Origin: Charina bottae
Lineage: Eukaryota > Chordata > Lepidosauria > Squamata > Charinaidae
Assembly: GCA_023362775.1 (NCBI GenBank)
Contig: JALMGJ010000011.1
Coordinates: 26,459,501-26,523,500 of the forward strand
Direction: 5' to 3'
Length of the DNA stretch: 64,000 nucleotides
Positions 63,756-64,000 of this stretch are shown here, piece after piece. Made by a program: the position numbers and the translations under genes. Below the pieces are notes generated by a model. It was not told where the DNA came from. It worked only from the letters and a program-made list of their open reading frames with translations, and made no database searches. Positions within the stretch are counted from its first letter, which is position 1, and each line of letters begins with the position of its first letter.

Positions 63756-64000
63756 AGTTACGTAGGTCTTAATACGGGTTTGCCTATAGTTTCAATGTTT
63801 AAGCCTAATGGGGACAATAGATTTGGTGTAGACCTAAAAATCTCAATCAGGTAACCAGCTTGGATTGTTTTCAGAAGCTCAGAGTAGATGATTTACCAGA
63901 CCAGTTAAGTGAGGCTGAATACCGATCTACCTTACTGTAGATTTATCTGAAGTTTACTGCCAAATATTCTGAAGGCAAAATCTAAGAAGAAATCAGCCTT
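63756..64000. other. No gene recognised
   Basis: Nothing identified up to the window end. Confidence 0.4.

Noticed and set aside
1..64000. CRISPR arrays or prokaryotic operons
   Set aside because: No regularly spaced direct repeats with unique spacers; all repeats are microsatellites or transposons and genes have introns.

Overview
This window is nuclear DNA of a squamate reptile (lizard or snake). The evidence is a cluster of type 2 vomeronasal receptor (V2R) exons set in a dense mixture of repeats typical of squamates: L2-clade and Bov-B LINEs, Penelope-like elements (PLEs) with hammerhead-ribozyme-like ends, tRNA-derived SINEs, Ty3/gypsy and Ty1/copia LTR elements, and many long microsatellites. 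There are no bacterial-style operons. Host genes are exon-intron structured, all of one family, and lie on the + strand.

Layout. 1-1.6 kb: 5' end of a Ty1/copia element on the - strand (gag and start of protease, plus LTR), running off the window edge. 1.76-1.92 kb: tail of a V2R exon 2. 3.4-4.3 kb: PLE end with a hammerhead-like motif, then a cluster of six TGACGT motifs. 4.68-22.84 kb: a Polinton/Maverick, the virus-like self-synthesising transposon, with ~300-bp terminal inverted repeats. 24.6-26.7 kb: exons 3 and 4 of a V2R pseudogene; with the 1.8-kb fragment this puts the Polinton inside intron 2 of a dead V2R. 27.1-32.3 kb: PLE and L2 debris, including a 170-bp perfect palindrome. 33.15-43.58 kb: one apparently intact six-exon V2R gene (about 877 codons) with a non-LTR insertion in intron 3. 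46-52.8 kb: SINE, L2, Bov-B and gypsy gag-pol remnants. 53.2-54.1 kb: V2R exon 6 with two stop codons. 55-58.2 kb: SINEs, Bov-B and a short internally deleted gypsy element with both LTRs. 58.9-61.3 kb: copia-like solo LTR split by an endonuclease/RT-type LINE with an unusually long (~97 bp) target duplication. 61.67 kb: a broken V2R exon 1. 63.4 kb: SINE.

Polinton organisation. The left arm (+ strand) carries a small two-exon gene, a protein-primed DNA polymerase B with small 5' exons, a packaging ATPase and a PX-like protein. The right arm (- strand) carries an adenain-like protease, major capsid protein, a basic pVI/pX-like protein, a penton-like minor capsid protein, an integrase and a previously unlisted two-exon cysteine-rich gene. 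Both outermost genes start within about 45 bp of the inner edge of a TIR, so the two copies of the TIR probably act as the two divergent promoters. Each TIR holds two 14-bp palindromes that resemble p53-family response elements. The polymerase, protease, PX-like gene and left-arm gene carry frameshifts, a stop codon or insertions; the capsid genes, integrase, ATPase and cysteine-rich gene still have open frames. Without its L2 (~4.6 kb) and PLE (~0.95 kb) insertions the element would be about 12.6 kb.

All calls come from reading the sequence and from family knowledge. No database search was possible, so repeat family names and splice junctions are predictions.
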